Part shown: positions 59,400 to 64,000 of the stretch, in pieces
How the letters are laid out: each line of letters starts with the position of its first letter
Numbering within the stretch: the first letter of the stretch is position 1
Assembly: GCF_011075055.1 (NCBI RefSeq)
Contig: NC_058140.1
Coordinates: 7,107,488 to 7,171,487, forward strand
DNA: 64,000 nucleotides
DNA from: Mangifera indica
Taxonomy: Eukaryota; Streptophyta; Magnoliopsida; Sapindales; Anacardiaceae
Reading direction: 5' to 3'
Notes under the pieces: model-generated
What the model saw: the letters and a program-made list of their open reading frames with translations, nothing else
What the model was told of the DNA's origin: nothing
The model's database searches: none
Made by a program: the position numbers and the translations under genes

Positions 59400-62357
59400 A
59401 TTTAAGGTATAAAGCAAATAATATCACACATTTGTGCTTTACATATGACCTTATTTTGTTTTGTAGGGCATATTTGATCTCAGTGATACGTTTGAAAGAA
59501 GTTTGATCCACTTTTCACAAATGGTCTGACCTCAAAGCTAACCAAGAGAAGAGCAATATTTACATTGTTGGAGTCATAGCTGAGGGAAAGAACCTTATTA
59601 AGAATGCCTTGAATTTTGAAAGAGTGCTCTCATTTAAGTACCTTGGAGTGCCGCTCAAATCTAATAAGCTTATTGTGCATGTAAACCTCTCTTGGATTGT
59701 ATACTTGGCAGAATTCTTTCCTAGAAAAGTAAATTTCTTTCATATGCAGGTAGACTTGTTTTCATAAAAGCCTCCTCTTTAGAATCCAAGTTTATTGGTT
59801 TTCAATCTTCATCCTCCCTACAAAAGTGCACAAAAATATTGATACCACTCTAAAAGCTTTTATATGGGACCGTTCGAATATAAAGAAGAAGAATAATAAA
59901 GTGGCTTGGAAAGATGTGTGTGTTCCAAAGGAATAAAGCTACCTTAGCATCATAAGAAGTAAAAATTGGAATAGGGCTACAATGTTGAAACACCTATGAA
60001 ACCTCTCTAATGAAAAAACCAATCCTTGTGGGCCAATTGGGTTAATGAAAATTATCTCAAGAAGAAAAGCTTTTAGGAGATTAAATCGAACAACTCTTGG
60101 GCTTGATGGAAAATTTTTAAGTTTAAGAATGATGTCAAAGAAAAAATTAAGAAGATAATTGGGGATGGAAAGAGTTATTTAATTTGGTTTGATAATTGGC
60201 ATCATCTAGGTCCCTTGTTGGATAAATTCAAAAGCCATGTCATTTATGATTCTGGATTGAACAAGTATGCCAAGGTTAAAGAGATTATTGAGAGGGGTGA
60301 GGGAAGATGGAAAAAAGCTTATAGCTAATTCCATAGAGTTGATAAAGACAAAAAATTCAATGTTGCCTAATCTTAAGGGAGAAGGAGACACAACCATTTG
60401 GCCTTCACACCGACAAGGCAAGTTCTCAATACATTTAGCTTAGGAATAATTTAGAATGGAGAAAATAAAGGTGATTTGGCATGACTTAATCTAGTTTCAG
60501 AAGCATTACCCTAGACATGTTTTAATTACATGGATAGCTATAAGAAAAGAGACTAATGACAAAAGAAAGACTTATAAGTTATGGAATCATCTCTCAAGAC
60601 AGTTGTAATCTTTGCAACTGTGGAAGAGAAAGCCTAGATCACCTGTTCTTCACATATGAAACAAGTAAAGAAATCTAGAGTAATGTTATCTCCCTTTACT
60701 TCTGGTAGTATAACCCATAATGGCTTGACTGGGACCGCTAATTGCTTAAGAAGATGGCAAAGGGACACCTTGAGAAACTGCTTTAGCAAGCTTTGTTTTG
60801 GAGCCACTATGTATTTTATTTGGAAGGAAAAAAACAACATATGGCCTTGGGCTAACACTGTCCACCTTTTAGAGATAAGTAACTCAATTAACTTTTGGCC
60901 AAGTGAAGGAGAAAACAATATTGTTTGGCTTTCTAACAAGAATGGTATATTCTCCATAAACTTGGCTTGGAAGAAAAAATGAGGAAGTTGCTTGGCATAA
61001 CTTGGTATGGCATAAGAACTACATTCCAAGGTATGCTTTTATCCATTGGATGGCTTTGAAAAAGTGGCTACCCACTAAGGATAAACTCTACAGGTTTAGC
61101 ATCATGCAATCTACCACATGTATCCTTTGTAATGATGCAGGTGAGACACTTAATCACCTCTTTTTCTAATGCACTTTTTGTAAATTCATTTGGGAGGATT
61201 TAATTAGGTTATGTGAAAGAGATTATAATGTCCAAGCTTGGGAAACTTTTGTTGAGAGTGTTGTAGTGGATTGGAAAGCTTACAATGTTAGAAATCTAAT
61301 GAGTAAAATAGCTTTTGGTGCTGCCACTTATGCTATTTAAAGGGAAAGGAATAATAGAAACCTTTTGAGTCAAACTCTTCCTAAGGAAACCATATTCTCA
61401 AAAGCTTTTTGTACCTGTAAAGATAAAAGAGCTTATCTTTTTGGCCTTGGTCAAATGGTGGAGAATGAGAGGATTATCAAGGCTTGAAACCTCTCTAATT
61501 GTGTATTCAAGCCTAGGATGAAGGAATGATTATTGTTAAGGTTAGGTAGTTTTAGGCATTTGTCTTAACATTGTGTCTTCTTTTGTAGGGCCTTTAAAGC
61601 TTAGCCATTTAGTCTAGAAGCCTTATAACATGCTAATTGAGTCTTTCTACATGTAATTTATTTTTCCTTAAGTCCAAGAGCTGAGGGATCTCTATGAAGA
61701 AAATGAATCACACTGTTGGAAGAACTATGGCATGACTAGAATGAAAAAGCTTAGCATGGTTGAAAGGACTATGGCATGACTGGAAAAAGAAGCTTGGTAC
61801 AACTAGAAAGATTATAGCACAGTTGGAATGAAAAAGCTTGGCATGGTTGGGAGGATTAAGAGCATGGCTATAAGGAAAAGTAACTAGCACGACTAAGAAA
61901 ATGGTTCGAAGATTATGGTTGAAAGGTTCAATGGCATGACTAGCAAGTCATCTATTGGTCATGGTTGGATGATTTCTTGGCACAGCTAGAATGATCTTGC
62001 TGGCTATGAGCACAAGATAAAAGTAGTCTTGATTTTGGACTTTGCTATTGTAAATACCCTTTGTACAACAATTGTGTAATTAATAGGAACAAATTGCTTT
62101 GTTTTTTAAGGGTGTTTTGCTTAGTGCTCGCTCTTATTAATTAATAGAATGCTAATTTGGGATTGTCTTTATTGGTTTTTTTTGCTTCCTCAATAGACTG
62201 GAGTATGTTCTAGAGTTGGGTTTGCTTTTGAGCTTGCTTGTTTAGTGTTGTCTTGGCTAGTGGTCCTTGTTTTTGGCCATCAAGCTTAGGTTATTCTTGC
62301 CCTTTTGGATGGGCTTTTTACTTTATACATACTTATTTAGCCAAAAAAAAAAAAAAA
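59400..62357 (+). pseudogene. 5'-truncated LINE ORF2 end with doubled zf-RVT module and poly-A tail
   Basis: Starts inside RT: HLCFTYDLILFCRAY (the FADD block reads FTYD, 59438-59449), then WSDLKANQEKSNIYIVGV and FKYLGVPLKSNKL. A zf-RVT-like module follows at about 60400-60840 (IWHDLI, CNLCNCGRESLDHLFF, YFIWKEKNN). A second module lies at about 60850-61490 (WHKNYIPRYAFIHWMALKKW, CILCNDAGETLNHLFF, IAFGAATYAI). A long 3' UTR with a minisatellite and an A15 tail (62343-62357) ends the element. Many stops are present. Confidence 0.82.
61718..61990 (+). repeat. Minisatellite of about 44 bp in the LINE 3' UTR
   Basis: Four to six degenerate units carry GGACTATGGCATGACT, GAAAAAGCTTGGCATGG and similar. 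The first three units are 44-45 bp long; later ones diverge. The minus open frame across it (61708-61890) is a repeat artefact. Confidence 0.8.
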
Positions 62358-62365
62358 GAACAACA

Positions 62366-62797
62366 TGTGTTTTGATAAGGGGAGAACTAGTAAGGAGAAG
62401 CTAATTAAGCTTATTAAAGAGGTGGTGTCGGAAAAACCCGCCCAATTCAGCAACATTAAGAGGTCTAAGGAAAACATGGAGCTAATGAGAAATTAGAGTC
62501 TTTTTAGATGCATTTTCAAGGAGCTTAACTGATTTCCTTTATTTTAGTTGCTTATTTGTTTTGTGTTTTATATTGCTTTAGATTTTATTCTTGTTGTTCT
62601 CTTGTAGATTTGACCTTTTTACTTTTATCTTTTCTAGTGAAGTTGACAGGTTGTCAAGAGATAGCCTTGCTTTTGTTAGCCTTTGGTAGTTCGGTTGTTG
62701 GATCTTTGTATAGCTTTCTTCCTTAACCTAGGGTTCTCTTGTCTTGTGGTAGGGCTCTTTTTAGTTAATCAATTTATTTAGTTACTAAAGAAAAAAA
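62366..62797 (+). mobile_element. Second 5'-truncated LINE 3' end
   Basis: Begins within about ten bases of the previous poly-A tail. A short coding end (KGRTSKEKLIKLIKEVV ... SKENMELMRN, stop about 62495) is followed by a pyrimidine-rich 3' UTR and a short A-rich tail (about 62786-62797). Confidence 0.6.
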
Positions 62798-62799
62798 TA

Positions 62800-63385
62800 A
62801 GTCGGCTACTATCGTTAGCACACTATCTAATAATACACTTTAATCAACCCAATAGTAATGTTATGGACGTATGCCTTTAAAATAGTTTTGGTCAAACCAC
62901 CTAAAAGTCATTTGTTTCTTCTTTTTACATTTTGACTTTACATGTTCTTACACTCATATCACACTTATTTGGTGTACTTCTAGTTGATACAACAAAGTTT
63001 TTCAAATGATGAGGCTAGGGCCTAAAAGCGTACAATCAATATAGTTCATCCCTAAGAGTAACGACAATTTGCATCAAACTACTTACCGAAAAACTTTTTA
63101 AAAAAAATATATAATATGCATCAAACTAGAATGTTTTCCTCTCTGGCCAATGAAATAGATAAGTGGAAGACATGTTTACCTAAATAGTGAGATGCATAAC
63201 TTAGATCTCCATTAGCAACAAAATGAATAGTTAAAATTAAAGGAAGATTCATTGTTGGATTATGATTCTTAGCAACATTATTAATCTTAACTTGCCCAAT
63301 AAAGTAAATTGTATTTTTTTTGTCATTCAATTCTCATTCAAAACAAAGGTTGAGCCAACCACTATTTTTGCTCTAAGGGAGGATG
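62800..63385. other. No gene seen
   Basis: AT-rich spacer between LINE fragments. The minus open frame at 63121-63330 shows no recognisable motif. Confidence 0.4.
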
Positions 63386-63389
63386 AAAC

Positions 63390-64000
63390 AAAGATTGGCA
63401 TACACCTTATGTTCCTAAATGGGGTTAAGGAGTGCATAACCATCCCCTCTTTCTCGATGATTATAAATGGGAAGCTTGAAGGCTTTTTTAAGAGTTTAAG
63501 GGGTCTTTGTCAAGACGACCTGACCTCCGCTTACCTCTTTATGATTGTGATGGAAGTCCTCTTTAGAATCCTTGAAGATATGGCTTTGAAAAGAGTGTTT
63601 GAATATAAATGGAAATGTAAGGAAAGTAAAATCACCCATTTTTGCTTTGCCAATGGTCTCCTTAATTTTTGGAAGGTGGAAGAGAAGTCAATCTAGCTTA
63701 TTAAGGAGGCCTTAATGTTATTTAAGAAGTGGTCTGAGCTTAAGGCAACAATGCTAAAAGTAGTATTTATTTTTTGGGGGTCACTCAACAAGAGAAAAGT
63801 ATTCTAAAGAACATCATTGGAATAAAAAAAGGGTCTTTTCCTTTTAAGTGGATTAGAGTTCCTTTGGTGTCTAACAAGCTTTTGAAGGAGGATTACGAGC
63901 CTCTTTTGGATAAAATCCTTTCAAGAATAAATTTGTGGAAAAGTAAAGCTCTTTCCTATGCAGGTAGATGGAACTTATAAAGGCTATCAAATTTACTGTG
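63390..64000 (+). pseudogene. LINE reverse transcriptase fragment, runs off the window
   Basis: RT motifs: FLNGVKECITIPSFSMIING, then KLEGFFKSLRGLCQDDLTSA and YLFMIVMEVLFRILEDMALK. The active-site block HFCFANGLL reads FANG (63646-63657) where FADD is needed, so it is dead. A shift follows; then GSFPFKWIRVPLVSNKLL and LLDKILSRINLWKSKALSYA match the region after the active site. The 5' part is missing and the 3' part lies beyond 64000. Confidence 0.85.

Noticed and set aside
1..64000. tRNA, rRNA, snoRNA genes or a CRISPR array
   Set aside because: No tRNA-like A/B box pair with a cloverleaf, no rRNA motif and no regularly spaced direct repeats were seen. TGGTATC stretches are retroelement primer sites.

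Overview
This is nuclear DNA of an AT-rich flowering-plant genome, most probably a eudicot. The evidence is two plant-specific protein genes (a zinc-finger homeodomain factor and a CLE peptide precursor), Ty1/copia, Ty3/gypsy, L1-type LINE, TRIM, MULE, hAT-like and MULE-derived MITE sequences, and no bacterial gene organisation. The species cannot be told from the sequence.

Only two genes look intact, both on the minus strand: a ZF-HD transcription factor (3681-4565) and a CLE45-like peptide precursor with a TATA box (23898-24179). From memory, their Arabidopsis counterparts ZHD11/ZFHD1 (AT1G69600) and CLE45 (AT1G69588) are close neighbours. The window therefore looks like a conserved gene pair pushed about 19 kb apart by transposable elements.

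Layout. 0-3.2 kb: remnant of a ULP-like gene with a DUF1985 domain, of the kind carried by Kaonashi-type MULEs, behind an array of CACG..CGTG palindromes. 3.7-5.8 kb: the ZF-HD gene and its upstream DNA. 5.8-15.3 kb: Ty3/gypsy wreckage, one element on minus and one on plus with head-to-head pol remnants. 15.3-18.2 kb: leader, primer binding site and 1.63-kb LTR of a further LTR family (called family A here). 19.2-22.0 kb: two MITEs with perfect 9-bp target duplications, a decayed gypsy gag, and a 428-bp TRIM inside it. 23.9-24.2 kb: CLE45. 25.2-26.0 kb: a third MITE. 29.2-29.5 kb: a hAT-like MITE. 30.0-36.2 kb: a dead MULE transposase (+) facing a dead ULP-like protease gene (-), probably one Kaonashi-type element. 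36.2-42.5 kb: AT-rich DNA without genes.

42.5-64 kb is dense retroelement wreckage. It holds a LINE (+) broken by a family A LTR, a tandem duplication of the LINE end plus LTR, and a circularly permuted copia element (RT-RH, LTR, gag-PR-IN). After these come a gypsy RT fragment, a LINE on minus, and two or three truncated LINEs on plus, the last running off the window. All retroelement coding regions carry stop codons, and several have lost catalytic aspartates.

I found no RNA genes, no CRISPR array and no clear new defence or biosynthetic system. The most useful novel-looking items are the foldback MITE family with 9-bp target duplications, the permuted copia element, the inactivated ULP-like protease with an in-frame heptad minisatellite, and the palindrome array.
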